Shown piece by piece: positions 18,939-28,307 of a stretch of 50,000 nt of DNA. A program made the translations under genes and the position numbers. This DNA is from Prorocentrum cordatum (taxonomy: Eukaryota > Sar > Dinophyceae > Prorocentrales > Prorocentraceae): NCBI GenBank assembly GCA_963575745.1, contig CAUYUJ010017658.1, positions 115,001 to 165,000 on the forward strand, in the 5' to 3' direction. The notes beneath the pieces were generated by a model that did not search any database, had not been told where the DNA came from, and saw only the letters and a program-made list of their open reading frames with translations. Position 1 is the stretch's first letter, and each line of letters opens with the position of its first letter.

Positions 18939-21524
18939 TTTGGTCTTCGATGCTCCCTTCGCCGACGCCTCCACCACGTATGCAGGATGGGCCCTCGCAG
19001 GGCCGCTGGATAAGGAGATATCTGGCTTCTCGCAGCGGCGCGTGTAGAGATTGAGGCGCACGATGCGGTCGTTCTTAGTGATGAAGTGGATGGTTGCCGG
19101 CGGCGCCAGGTAATCCCTGAAGATATCCTGACGCGGATGCCAGCTGCAGAAGATCTCGTCCATCTCCTCTGGCGTGAACGGCACCTCCTTATCCTCACGC
19201 CGCTGGTCGTTGTCGTCCTCGGTGGCCTCAGGATCCTCGCTGGCCTCGTCCTCCTTCTTCACTTCCTTGCTGCTTCTTGCCTTCTTTCTCTCTTTCTTCT
19301 CTTCTTTGCTGCTCCTCGCCTTCTTCTTCTTCTTCTCTTTCTTTTCTTCCTTTTCTTCCTTCTCACCGCGGTCTTCTGGTGGACTCCGCTTCTCTTTCTT
19401 CGCACCGCGGCCTTCTGGTGTACTCCGCGACCTTGAACGCGAGGAAGCCTCCGCCTTGGGCGGAGGAGGGGCACGAGGCTCGCGAAGAACAGCTCCCCGA
19501 TCCCGCTGGCGGTCGCCACGACGATCTCGATGATGATCTTCACGATGCTTGGTGTCGCGACTCCCGCCTTCGCCGCGCCGATCGCCACGGGGCTTGGTAT
19601 CACGATTGCCGCCCATCACGATCTTGAATATAGTTGCCGTAATCTCGTCGAGATCCACCTCAGCCGCCGTGCAAGGCCTCGATGTGGTCAGCTGCAGGCG
19701 CCGCAAGCGGCCTTGCTTGAAGAAGATCGGCTTCTTGTTCGTCACGCGCTCCACGATGTGATGGACCGTGGCAAGGTCAGGAAACTCCAACTCCACGCTG
19801 TGCCCCTTTGCGTGGGTGTTGGCCAGAATGCGATGGCAACGCACGCATGCATCCTCGTCCCCCTGATCCTCCCCGCGCCTGGCCCGGGCGCGCGCGCGTT
19901 CATCACTGCTCTGTGCGGCCCCTGGGCCGTTGTCGGCGTCCTGGCGTAGGCTCGGCGCAGGCGTGCTTTTGGGCCTGGGGTGCATAATGATCCGCTCTGG
20001 CGCGTCCGCTCGACCCTCCACTGGACGCCTCTGGGCAGGCGCCGACTGGGGAGCACGGCGCCATGGAGCGCGGCCACGACGCTCCTCGGCACTGCCTGCC
20101 ATGCCAACCCAGTGGACGATCGGTCCATGCACCTGCCTAGGCGCCGGCGGCTTCACAGAGCTCCGCTGGTTGGGCGACGCTGGCTGGCCATTCTTAGGCC
20201 CGATCTTGTTGTACGGCTCGCGCTCGCCACTCTTCACCTTGGGGCGCTCTGGGTCGCCACGCCAGTGGCCAGGCTGATCGCAGTCAGCACACCGGCTGTT
20301 AGCCTTGCGCTGGTCCGTCGGCTTCCGACCAGCCTGGCAGGAACCGCTGGCGTTGATCTTCTTGGGGTCCCGCTGCCGAGGAGCAACGAACCCGCGCTTC
20401 TGACGCTGTACCGCCGTCTTCTGCTTGGCCCTCCAGCCGGCCAAGAACGCTTCCTGAAGATCCTCCGGTGCCTCGTACTCCTCGTCATCTGGCCCGTCGT
20501 TGTCCGACGCCAGCTCCTCTTCGACCTCGGCGCCTTCCTCGAAGAAGGTGCCCTCGGCCCCTCCGAGATCACCTTCGTCCTGGTCGTCTGCCTCATCTTC
20601 GTCATGCTGCGCCTCCTCCAAGTCGCCGTGGTGTTCATCGTAGTCTTCGCCGTTCTCTACCTCGTGTACGTGCTGGCCAGAGCGTCCTCGCAGCACGTAC
20701 GGCCTACGAGCCATGGGAGGGTGCGGATAGCGACCGCCTGAACTCCCAGAGGAGCGCCCGTGCTCAAGCTGCGCCGCAAACGGCGAGCGGCGAGGGAGCA
20801 CTGAGCGCTTCTCGGGGTCGTGCACCTTCGAGTAGGCTGCCTTCAGCACGACCTCCATCCGCTTCGAGTCGTAGATGCCGCCACAGTTGAAGAGCACCTG
20901 CGCTCGCTCCTTCTGCGACAATCCAGCGCCACGAAGCATCTTGCTCGCCAACGCGCGATCGCTGATCGCTGATGTGGGATCCTCGAGCTGCAACTCCATG
21001 CGCTTCTTGCGCAAGTACGTGGTCCAATCCATGATCGGCTGCCCAGCTCGACGGTGTGCTCGCTCCCACTCCTGATGCACCTGATCGAGGCGCTCGTGAT
21101 CCATCTTCTCGAAGGCGTCGTCGTAGATCGCAAAGATGGTCTCAAGCGTCTCCTCGCGTCGGAGGTCCGACGCATCAAGCACCTCGATGAGCTCTTTGGC
21201 TCGACCTGTCACTTGACTGTAGATGATCAGGCCCAGCTCCACATCTGAGAGCTGGTTGAGGTTGCGGATGACTTCAACCTCCTTGCGCCACTCTCGGTAC
21301 TTCTTAGTACTCGTACCGATTGCACCATCGAACTCTGGGAGCTTCACCTGCGACAGCAGTAGACGTGCCCGTCTGGGACCGCCGTCGCCACCACGATCCC
21401 GATGTAAGGCCAGGATCTCCCGCTGGGTCTCGGCCATTACGCGCAGGACTGCATGCAGGTCCGGGGGACCTGTGCCAGCAGAGGACGCAGCCTCCACATC
21501 TGAGCCGTCTTGGCTGGCAGCCAT
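18936..21524 (-). CDS. gag: Copia Gag polyprotein (862 aa)
   Basis: Structural capsid/nucleocapsid precursor of the retrotransposon. It begins at an ATG 79 nt after the 5-prime LTR. Roughly residues 60-225 form an alpha-helical retrotransposon-gag domain (V-K-L-P-E-F-D-G, E-W-R-K-E-V-E-V, W-T-T-Y-L-R-K-K-R). An acidic stretch follows. Near residues 415-435 is a nucleocapsid zinc-knuckle-like C-A-D-C-D-Q-P-G-H-W-R-G-D-P-E-R, which has C-x2-C-x4-H but no fourth Cys. Residues about 690-770 are an extreme Lys/Glu/Arg tract (K-E-E-K-K-E-K-K-K-K-K). The ORF ends with TAA at 18938-18936. The next ORF continues in the same frame directly after that codon, so protease may be made by readthrough or the UAA may be a lesion. 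Confidence 0.9.
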   Translation of the reverse strand: MAASQDGSDVEAASSAGTGPPDLHAVLRVMAETQREILALHRDRGGDGGPRRARLLLSQVKLPEFDGAIGTSTKKYREWRKEVEVIRNLNQLSDVELGLIIYSQVTGRAKELIEVLDASDLRREETLETIFAIYDDAFEKMDHERLDQVHQEWERAHRRAGQPIMDWTTYLRKKRMELQLEDPTSAISDRALASKMLRGAGLSQKERAQVLFNCGGIYDSKRMEVVLKAAYSKVHDPEKRSVLPRRSPFAAQLEHGRSSGSSGGRYPHPPMARRPYVLRGRSGQHVHEVENGEDYDEHHGDLEEAQHDEDEADDQDEGDLGGAEGTFFEEGAEVEEELASDNDGPDDEEYEAPEDLQEAFLAGWRAKQKTAVQRQKRGFVAPRQRDPKKINASGSCQAGRKPTDQRKANSRCADCDQPGHWRGDPERPKVKSGEREPYNKIGPKNGQPASPNQRSSVKPPAPRQVHGPIVHWVGMAGSAEERRGRAPWRRAPQSAPAQRRPVEGRADAPERIIMHPRPKSTPAPSLRQDADNGPGAAQSSDERARARARRGEDQGDEDACVRCHRILANTHAKGHSVELEFPDLATVHHIVERVTNKKPIFFKQGRLRRLQLTTSRPCTAAEVDLDEITATIFKIVMGGNRDTKPRGDRRGEGGSRDTKHREDHHRDRRGDRQRDRGAVLREPRAPPPPKAEASSRSRSRSTPEGRGAKKEKRSPPEDRGEKEEKEEKKEKKKKKARSSKEEKKERKKARSSKEVKKEDEASEDPEATEDDNDQRREDKEVPFTPEEMDEIFCSWHPRQDIFRDYLAPPATIHFITKNDRIVRLNLYTRRCEKPDISLSSGPARAHPAYVVEASAKGASKTK

Positions 21525-21590
21525 GGCGGCCCGCGCGGGTGGTCACAGTCACCGAAGCAGAGCACGCAGTGCGTCCGCTGGAGCTTACAA

Positions 21591-21602
21591 GCTCCGCTAC
21601 CA
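21591..21602 (-). promoter_or_regulatory. Primer-binding site of copia element
   Basis: On the minus strand, TGGTAGCGGAGC begins one nucleotide inside the 5-prime LTR. It starts with TGG, complementary to a tRNA CCA end, and resembles the complement of eukaryotic initiator tRNA-Met 3-prime ends (TGGTA-x-x-x-GAG). Assignment to initiator Met is inference. Confidence 0.7.
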
Positions 21603-21603
21603 A

Positions 21604-21787
21604 TGTCAGTGCAGTTGTTTTCCTCGCGGACCGCGCGGCGGTCGAAACAACGGGTGCGCCCCAGGGCCCTAGGACTAGGGCCAAAACAGCGGCGGGCAGC
21701 GTGCATGCCACAAAACAAGACAAGCGTGTACAACATACACACATGGTGGCACGGGCGGCAGAGGGGCAGGGGAGTGCACTCTTCACA
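21604..21787 (-). repeat. 5-prime LTR of the copia element
   Basis: 184 bp starting TGTGAAG and ending CTGACA on the minus strand (TG...CA ends). It matches 12032-12215 except for two transitions. It must carry the element promoter; no clear TATA box is visible. Confidence 0.95.
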
Positions 21788-21792
21788 CTATC
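21788..21792. repeat. Target-site duplication (right) of copia element
   Basis: CTATC, identical to 12027-12031. Confidence 0.9.
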
Positions 21793-22075
21793 CTCCGTGT
21801 CTCCTTTCCCCTCCCTGCTGCTGCTCCCCTCTCTCCCCTCGTATTCCTCATCCTCACCGTCGCAGTGGCGGGAATGGCGAAGGGGCACGGGAGTCGGTTG
21901 GGAAGGTGGAAGGGGCGAGGTGCGGAAGGGAGGACGGGCCGAGGGGAGGGGAACGAGAGAGGGGAGAAAGAGGGCGGACGAGGAGGCGGCCGAGGATGCA
22001 GAAGAGGAGCAGAGAAGCGTGAGTGCGGAGTAGCGGGTGTCTGGGCGCGCGGGCAGGTAAACAAGACCAGGCCAC
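21793..22075. other. Intron sequence between copia and PPR exon 5
   Basis: C/T-rich (21793-21850) then G/A-rich (21870-22020) sequence; no feature other than the exon 5 donor (GT at 22075-22074, minus strand). Confidence 0.5.
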
Positions 22076-22132
22076 GTCCATGAGCGAATTGAAGGTCACC
22101 AGGTTGCAAGGCACTCGCTCGTGGCGCATCTC
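22076..22132 (-). CDS. PPR gene, exon 5 (57 bp)
   Basis: The 19 residues E-M-R-H-E-R-V-P-C-N-L-V-T-F-N-S-L-M-D finish one PPR motif (E-M...P-C-N-L) and begin the next (V-T-F-N-S-L-M-D). The acceptor is CTCCTCAG|GAG and the donor is GAC|GT. In PPR-code numbering the motif begun here has N at position 5, and exon 7 supplies D at position 35. This is the pair usually associated with uridine recognition in plant PPR proteins, though whether that code holds here is inference. The following 13347-bp intron contains the whole copia element (12032-21787), inserted in the same orientation. Confidence 0.85.
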
Positions 22133-22710
22133 CTGAGGAGGCGTCGCGTCGAGGGTGCGGAGGTACGTGAGCCGTCCCTCCCACCAGCTCCTCCCCCACC
22201 TCTTCTCCTCCTCGTTCTCAAACCCATCCTCATGGTCGTGCTCATCATCCTCCTCTTCCACACGATACCCAAACGCCCCAGTGGGCACGATAGCTCTGCA
22301 ACCGGTATAAACGATCCCCGTGCGAGCACATCTCTGGATGTGCGCTGAGACGGGCACCCTTTGTGGCTGCATGCGCGCTTGCTTGAACACACTCAAGCCA
22401 AGCTCGTTCAAACGCGTGTCGATAAAACGAGGCCCATCCACAATCACTGGCCACGCATGTCATAATGCTCGCCAACACACTACTAAGATTCCACGCCTCC
22501 ATATATCGGCGATGGACAGACCTCCCTTGAATAAACCACCCTTTAGTGAAAACGGCCTGAGACCGAAACTGGACCTGGACCGGAAAAAATAACGGCTGTG
22601 ACGCCCTCTCGCGAAGCGAAAACGGCCAATTCATTAACCGACGTGTCAGGGTAGGATGTCTATCCAACTCCGAATATTATATATATTATATATATGTATA
22701 TATACACATT
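22133..22710. other. Intron sequence upstream of PPR exon 5
   Basis: Acceptor side of exon 5 followed by ordinary sequence; (TA)n at 22677-22705 next to repeat copy A. No gene seen. Confidence 0.5.
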
Positions 22711-23668
22711 CCTCTTCCTACATCTTTATAAGCCCGGGCGGGGGGAAAACCCGTCACCCCCCCCTCCCAGAACCGGACTCCCGGGACCTGGGGCTTTGGG
22801 GCCCTCCGGACGGGCCTCGAAGCGGCCACCGGGCCTCGCAAGGCGTTTTGCCAAGCCTTCCCAGCACACTTAGGGCGATCAGGGGGGTCATCGGAGACGT
22901 CCCAGAGACCCCCAAGACAGCACAAGAGCGCTCCAACAGTGACCGACGTGACCTCAAGATGGCCCAAGAGGCCTCCAGGACGGCCCCAAAGAGGCCTCCA
23001 AGAGCACTCCCAAGAAGGCCCCCCGAGGCAAAACTCATGGATTTTCTGTGGGTTTTTGCTGAATTGTGGGGTTCTCCTATTTTCGGCTTCCCGACGCTCG
23101 CAGACGGCGGTCTTCTGGGCGGCCGAAGCCGCCTGGGAGGCTCCCGAATCGCCCCACAACCATCCGAAAGGGCTTCCAGACAGTCCAAGAGAGCGCCGAA
23201 ACGGCACAACAGGGGTCCAAGATGGCCCTCAGAGAGCCCCATGGCGGCCCAAGATGGCCCAAAGACACCCTCCGAAGAATTCCAAATCGTGATTCTGTCG
23301 TTCAGGGAGACGGCGGTTGGAAGCAGGGTGGCCCGCGGAAGCCCCCGGAGGCCCCCAGAATACGCCCAGGAGGCCTCCAGAAGGCCTTCAGAAAGCCCGA
23401 AACAACTTTTGTGAGGCCCCTAGAGGCTCTCCAAGGAGGAGCCTCCGCAAAAAAAAGCTGAGTAGGATGGGGAGAATGCGCAGGGTATGGCGAACAGAAG
23501 GAACAATAAGCATGGAGGAAGGATAACGAATAGCATCATTATAGCGGCGATGCCAGAAAAGGCAACCAGGAGTTATCGCTAAATTGTCGGCTTGACCTTC
23601 CTGCCATTCCGCCTGCATACCAAACTTCAAGGACCAAGGTGCATGGCGCGAAGCGCCAGTGCAGTCTT
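22711..23668 (+). repeat. 950-bp dispersed repeat, copy A
   Basis: About 958 bp, opposite orientation to the other three copies. Runs from CCTCTTCCTAC/AAGCCCGGGCGGGGGGAAAA to GGACCAAGGTGCATGGCGCGAAGCGCCAGTGCAGTCTT (given in two parts). A perfect hairpin TGGCGC-GAA-GCGCCA lies near the end. Both ends run into TA-rich sequence. Long open frames exist but their ends and frames differ among copies, so it is treated as non-coding. Confidence 0.88.
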
Positions 23669-24600
23669 CAATCTATATATACATATATGTATACACATAG
23701 ATGTTCGTATCAGATGCATCAGGGCTGGGTCGACGTAGGAATGCATGAACCCTGCGAAACGTGTACTTGCCACTGACACCTTATATCGTCAACTCGGCCG
23801 GTGCATGCGCGAAGGAGGAACGGCCACACCAGACCTGCTTTCTGGGCTCCTGGGCATGCGAAGAGTCACCGACCGCTCCGTCCCCTCCCGTTCACTCCCC
23901 CCTAGTTCCTAGTTTCGTGGATGCCATGACAATGGACACTCTAACAATCCCATCATGGAATTTCAAACATGTGTTCAAAACGTGTAGAACATGCTCGAAA
24001 ACTGTTTCACACATGTTTTTACTTTATCAACCATGTCTTTACTTATTTAAAACGCTTTTGAAACATGCTTCCTCTCCATTGATCGTCCTCCACAACCCGA
24101 GTTGTGCCGGACCCAATCCTCTCCTCCCCCCATTGCACTCCCAGCAGACCTCCGACGTCGCAATCTTTCAACACGCTGCCCCGGGACTCTGCACCGAACA
24201 CCACCATCCCAGCTTCGCAGCGGTATGTCAAGCGATGTGGGCGTCCGCGCCATGAGTGGACGACCATGGTACAGAGAGAGTCCTTTCGTGCCAATCTGAG
24301 TTCTGACCTTGTGCATGATCAGCGCATGTGGCGGCACAGCGTTGTACAGTACTGTCAGCGTCCACGCGCCTCTGGCGTATGACTTGAGTGTGTGTGTGTG
24401 TGTGCCCCGGGACTCTCGATCCCCCTAACGACCCTCCGGCCCCCCATCCCTGGACGCCGCTCCCGAGCGGCATCCGCCCAGACCATGCCCCTGGCCTCCT
24501 CCCGGGGCCTACCCTGGCCAAGGCAACTGTCCTCCCGGATCGGCCCCTGGCCGGCCAGAAGCCCCGCAAGGGGCACCCGACATCGGGCGTACGCCAACAT
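23669..24600. other. Intron sequence, partly AT-rich
   Basis: TA-rich at 23670-23705. 23935-24080 is unusually AT-rich with several AACATG(T/C) words (CAAACATGTGTTC, TAGAACATGCTC, CACACATGTTTTT, TGAAACATGCTT). (GT)8 at about 24389-24404. No coding feature. Confidence 0.5.
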
Positions 24601-24786
24601 TAGGAAGCCCAGGGTTCGCTAATCTAAGGACTGGATTCCCGCAAAAGCGACGGAAACCTTCCCGAAGCCCTTTCGAAACCCTCAAGTTTTTAGGAACCCT
24701 TCCCGGAGGGTTTTCGGAGGGTTTCGGGAGGGTGTCGGTTGTTCTGGTCGAAGGAAACCAAACCCTAGCGAACCCTGGACTTTCTA
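24601..24786. mobile_element. Foldback element with 21-bp inverted ends (186 bp)
   Basis: Ends TAGGAAGCCCAGGGTTCGCT(A) and, inverted, TAGAAAGTCCAGGGTTCGCT(A), 19 of 21 matching. The interior also folds (CTTCCCGAAGCCC / GGGTTTCGGGAGG). Flanks ACGCCAACAT and ACGCTAGCAT match at 8 of 10. Confidence 0.68.
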
Positions 24787-24795
24787 ACGCTAGCA

Positions 24796-24956
24796 TTAAG
24801 TCGGGCGTGTCCCCCTACAGGGGAATCTGGGGCGACAAAAATACAAATACTCAAAACATGCCCCCCAAATTAGCAAAAACAGCTAAAACATCATCCCAAG
24901 ACTATGTTCTTACTATTTCTGACTATTCCCCCTGCAGAGGGACGGGCCCCACTTGA
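24796..24956. mobile_element. TTAAGTCGGGC element, copy 2 (161 bp)
   Basis: Same ends as copy 1, with one change in the right terminus (CACTTGA). Flanks CGCTAGCA (24788-24795) and CGCTGGCA (24957-24964) match at 7 of 8. It abuts another foldback element ending at 24786. Confidence 0.82.
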
Positions 24957-25032
24957 CGCTGGCATGGCCTACGGCTCCGCGGATCTGGCGCGCGAGCCCC
25001 GGACCCCCAGGGATCGGAGGAGGCACGCCCTT

Positions 25033-25157
25033 GCCATCGCTCGGACGTCCATTCCCTGTGTTTTTTTCGGTTTCGTGCGTGGCTTTTTCGCCAGATGATC
25101 AAGGATGCTCCTCGATGCTCCTCGCCGAAGGGAAAGTACACACGTCCGAGCGATGCC
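25033..25157. mobile_element. CATCGCTxGGACGT element, copy d
   Basis: Same termini as copy a and a perfect 14-bp end pair CATCGCTCGGACGT / ACGTCCGAGCGATG. Slight change in the central hairpin. Confidence 0.78.
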
Positions 25158-25415
25158 AAGCGCCCGAAGCACGAGGCCAAGTGCCGCCCGACGTGGCGCC
25201 GGAGCGCGCCGGCTCTGCAGGAGAGGGCGGGACCCGCCGCCGACCCGCGCGCCCATGATCCATCATAGATTGAACATGCAGGGATTTAGTAGTAAAAACA
25301 AAGATGAGTTCATGCATACATGTAGTCATACATTGATCATGCATTTCAATCCAATATGTTTAGAAATCCTATGTATTAAAACCTGCCCTGTATACTTGCA
25401 CCCTCTTCTGCACAA

Positions 25416-25624
25416 GCTTGGCGGCGAGCCAGGGGGGGAAACGAGAAGGAGAAGGCCTTCTCGGAGGGCGGCGGGACTTCTCGGGAGCCCTCGCGCCTTC
25501 TGAGAAGCTGTTTGCGCCTTCGGGAAAGGCCCAACAAAAACTTCTCAGAAGGCCGGGGGACTTCCGAGCCTTCTGAGAAGGCCCGCCCCTTCTCATTTCC
25601 CCCCCTCGCCCGCCGCCGACAAGC
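25416..25624. mobile_element. Foldback element rich in CTTCTGAGAAG palindromes (209 bp)
   Basis: Outer arms GCTTGGCGGCGAGCCAGGGG and the inverse of the right end GCTTGTCGGCGGCGGGCGAG pair for about 70 bp with gaps. Several perfect CTTCTGAGAAG or CCTTCTCAGAAGG palindromes inside. No clear target duplication. Confidence 0.6.
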
Positions 25625-25831
25625 CGAATCCGAAGAACAAGCATCCGGCGCGATTCGTTCGATCCCCCCCCCGCGACCCACTCCGCGGGAAGGGCGGGAC
25701 TTGGCGGCGCGCAAGGACGGGGATGGCGGATTCTCAGAGCATTATTTGGTAGGCCTATCGGCACGCCAGGACGCTTCGCCACTGCTTGATTCTTCGAGGG
25801 GGGCCGCTTCTTAGGAGGCGCCGGCCCTACG

Positions 25832-26047
25832 TTTATGCTGCTCCCATCGTACTTAAGGACCACATCCCAGAAATAATTTCGAGCACCCAGAACAATGTGG
25901 AAAGTGTCGGAAGAGTGTCGAAGAGTATCGAAAGAGTGTCTCCCAGGGCCCGACACGTGAAAACCCTCGAGTTTTGGGGTGCTTTCCTGGTGCTCGAAAT
26001 GAATTCTGGTGATCTAGGCTAAAGTAGGTTGGAACATCATAACCTTA
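25832..26047. mobile_element. CCAGAAATAATTTCGAGCACC repeat, copy 1
   Basis: Dispersed repeat of about 210 bp with internal inverted arms: CCAGAAATAATTTCGAGCAC at 25867 and GTGCTCGAAATGAATTCTGG ending 26009. Shared with 30882-31090, including the flanking GGCTAAAGTAGGTTGGAACA-like tail. Non-coding. Confidence 0.72.
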
Positions 26048-26165
26048 CGTCCACAGATACAACCCACGCCCTCAAAGACGGGCGCTCCCGAGGAGCACTC
26101 GCCCATCCCCCTGCCCCCCTCTGCGCGCAGCCGCACGCGGGCGGGGCGCCCCTCCGCGGCAAGGC

Positions 26166-26327
26166 TTAAGTCGGGCCTGTGCCTCTACAGGAGGAATCTT
26201 CAGAAGTAGTCACAACATCGTCCGGGGACGATTTTCGGACTATTTTTGCCCATCTGGGGGGGTATTGTTCTGAGCGTTCTTCATTTTTCGCTCAAAGCCC
26301 CCCTGCAGGGGGACATGCCCGTCCTGA
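26166..26327. mobile_element. TTAAGTCGGGC element, copy 3 (162 bp, diverged)
   Basis: Left end TTAAGTCGGGCCTGT, right end CCCGTCCTGA. Flanks GGCAAGGC and GGCGAAGC match at 6 of 8. Internal sequence is less similar than in copies 1, 2 and 5. Confidence 0.7.
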
Positions 26328-26773
26328 GGCGAAGCCCACGCCTTCCACGAAGCACGGGCGCTCCCGATCGGGCCTTGGCAGAACTGGATTCAGTGGAACC
26401 TGGTTTAGTGATCTCTACCGGGGGCGCCCCCCCGTCCCATTTCCACTAACCGGAACTGCCGTCACCCGAAAAAACACCAGTTACGGCAAAAACCTGGTTT
26501 TAATGAATCTGGCCAATTCAGGGGCCCCCCAGGGCCCTACCACTAACCGGGTCCCCTTACCCGGGGTCCTGGCTAGCTATACCCGACCCGAGGAGCACTC
26601 GCCCCTCCCCCTGCCCCCCTCTGCGCGCAGCTGACCGCGCAGCCGACCTGCGCGCCCCTCCGCGGGCAGGTCGGGGCGCCCCTCCCGCGGTTTGGGCGGG
26701 GCGCCGAGACCGAGGACCGCCGCAGAAAGCCCCCCCCCCGCGCCGGACGGGGGCAGACCAGACGCCGGCCGGC
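26328..26773. other. Intron sequence just downstream of PPR exon 4
   Basis: Includes a second copy (26589-26630) of the block GAGGAGCACTCGCCC...CTCTGCGCGCAGC also found at 26091-26131. Otherwise no feature. Confidence 0.5.
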
Positions 26774-26845
26774 CTGGTAGAGCTGCACGGCGCTGGCCAG
26801 GTCGCGGGCTTTGGCGAGCCCCTTGATGAGCGTGGCGTAGAGCAC
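26774..26845 (-). CDS. PPR gene, exon 4 (72 bp)
   Basis: The 24 residues starting V-L-Y-A-T-L-I-K-G-L-A-K-A and ending A-V-Q-L-Y-Q form a PPR motif (L-I-K-G helix A end, then R-D-L-A-S-A-V helix B). The acceptor CTCCGAG|GTG is preceded on the minus strand by an approximately 200-nt run of TCC trinucleotides, a very long polypyrimidine tract made from a microsatellite. The donor is CAG|GC. The exon has the same length and the same motif phase as exon 2, both ending in Gln before an E/D-M exon. Intron to exon 5: 4641 bp, holding a 950-bp repeat and several inverted-repeat elements. Confidence 0.87.
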
Positions 26846-27055
26846 CTCGGAGGGGGAGGAGGGGGAGGGGGAGGAGGAGGAGGAGGAGGAGGAGGAGGAG
26901 GAGGAGGAGGAGGAGGAGGAGGAGGACGAGGACCACGACGAGGAGGAGGAGGAGGAGGAGGAGAAGGAGGAGGGGAGGGGGAGGAGGAGGAGGAGGAGGA
27001 GGAGGAGGAGGAGGAGGAGGAGGAGGAGGAGGAGGAGGAGGAGGAGGAGGAGGTC
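26846..27055. repeat. (GGA)n microsatellite abutting the PPR exon 4 acceptor
   Basis: About 200 bp of GGA/GGG/GAC triplets on the plus strand, which is (TCC)n on the gene strand. It begins within a few bases of the acceptor at 26846-26847 and so serves as, or replaces, the polypyrimidine tract. Confidence 0.85.
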
Positions 27056-27495
27056 TGATATTAGCGACCCCCCAGTCCTGAAATCTAGGAACGACAAGGC
27101 CATGCAAAGCAGCAGCGGCAGGGCAGCAAGAAGGCCCGTGCTGGCCGCCGCGAGCGGCAGCACGTTGCCTCCTCGAAGACGAGCGGCGGCAACCTCGAAG
27201 CCACGCTGCACAGTACTGCGCGCTGGAGGTGGAGCGCTGCCTGGGGCATGCGGCCGCCCGCCTCGTCGTGGGCGCCGGCAGCGCTGGGCCCAGCAGCCGC
27301 CGCGGGCACGGCCCGAGGCGCACGGCGCATGTCGTGTGGTGCTGCCTCTGCAGCCGGAACACGGCAAGGCGCCTGGCCGGCTTGAGCGCAAGCTGCCCTG
27401 GCGGGCCTCCGAATGTGCCCGGGGCTCGCCAGCCCGAAAGCGAGCCGGGCTGCGAAGGCGCGGGAGACCGACTCCCCGCTTGGCGTGCCCGCGCC
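27056..27495. other. No recognised gene
   Basis: GC-rich intron sequence; open frames on both strands but none with recognisable domains. Confidence 0.4.
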
Positions 27496-27650
27496 TCTGA
27501 AGGGGTCCCAGGACGCACAAATAAATACACACAAATAAAAAGATTCCCCATATTTTCCTATATTTTCTGGGTTTCTGCCTTCCCCACCACTTCCCATATT
27601 TTCCCATATTTTCCTGGGGATCGACGATTAATTGTGTCTGTGTATTGTTT
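27496..27650. repeat. ACACAAATAAATACACACAA repeat, copy 2
   Basis: Same order of blocks as 2327-2470 in the same orientation, including TATTTTC(C)(T)ATATTTTCTGGG-like centre and GATCGACGATTAATTGTGTC. Confidence 0.68.
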
Positions 27651-27809
27651 CCCCTCCTGAGCCTCTCGGAGCGACGGAGTGGGTGGCGTGGCGCGCTGGA
27701 CAGTGACTGCCGCGGGGGGCTGCGGCGGCCGCGCAGCAGTTGGGTGCCGGACGGGCACGGCGCTCTGTGGGCACTGGCAGCTGTCGCGTAATTCCTGCGG
27801 GCCGAGCGA

Positions 27810-28253
27810 AGCAGAGGGCTCCTCCATGCGCAGATGCTCGATACTGGGGCACTTGTAGAGCCTGTGGTGCAGGGCTCCCCTCTCCCCGCAGCGCTGGCAC
27901 CCATGTTCTTGACTTGTCCTGGGCGCAGGAAGCCTGGCTTCACTCCAACAGGTGCCTCCTACCGAGCTTCTAGCTGTAGCCTTGTGATGCAAGCTCCCGG
28001 TTTCGCTGGTCGCTTTGCTGAGCAACCGCCCGAGGAGGACTCCAGTGCAACTGGCTCAGCCACGCTCCTGTCACACGACTGAGACTGATGACGTCCGAAG
28101 CAACTGACGCTGCTTTACGCGCGAAGTCGCGCAGAAGTCCCGCACTGAAATCAACGCCGAATGCAGCTGCCGAAACATGCGAAACATGGCAGCCGAAGTC
28201 GTCGAGAGTCCGATCCTTGCCAGAGCCAGCAGCACCGCCTGCGCGGGATCCAC
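27810..28253 (-). pseudogene. Possible 3-prime remnant of a LINE-type ORF2
   Basis: Two segments in different frames. One at 28253-28095 reads D-P-A-Q-A-V-L-L-A-L-A-R-I-G-L-S-T-T-S-A. The other at 27899-27849 reads C-Q-R-C-G-E-R-G-A-L-H-H-R-L-Y-K-C-P, a C-x2-C-x7-H-x4-C zinc-finger-like motif followed by S-I-E-H-L-R. Non-LTR retrotransposons commonly end in a C-x2-C...H...C knuckle followed by C-P. The frames are interrupted and no RT core was recognised between them. It lies in the PPR intron 32387-26846. Assignment is tentative. Confidence 0.4.
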
Positions 28254-28307
28254 GCTGGGCCCAGAGCCTGGGCTTCGAACGCAACGCGCGGCCTGCTCCA
28301 CAAACTG

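Larger units (their letters stand above)
12032..21787 (-). mobile_element. Ty1/copia-type LTR retrotransposon, nearly complete (9756 bp)
   Basis: The element is bounded by two 184-bp direct LTRs that differ at 2 positions (98.9% identity) and by 5-bp target duplications CTATC at 12027-12031 and 21788-21792. In element orientation it reads 5-prime LTR, primer site, gag, protease, integrase, reverse transcriptase, RNase H, 3-prime untranslated region, 3-prime LTR. Integrase lying upstream of reverse transcriptase defines the copia order. It sits in an intron of the PPR gene, same strand. High LTR identity indicates a recent insertion, yet the coding region has one in-frame UAA between gag and protease and a +1 frame offset inside protease. 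No obvious polypurine tract precedes the 3-prime LTR. Confidence 0.95.

Noticed and set aside
22656-23414. 252-codon open frame in repeat copy A
   Set aside because: The frame is not kept to its end in copies B, C and D; the nucleotide sequence, not the protein, is what is conserved.
26573-27943. 456-codon minus-strand open frame
   Set aside because: It is held open by (TCC)n (poly-Leu/Ser). Only the 72-bp PPR exon within it is credible, in this frame.
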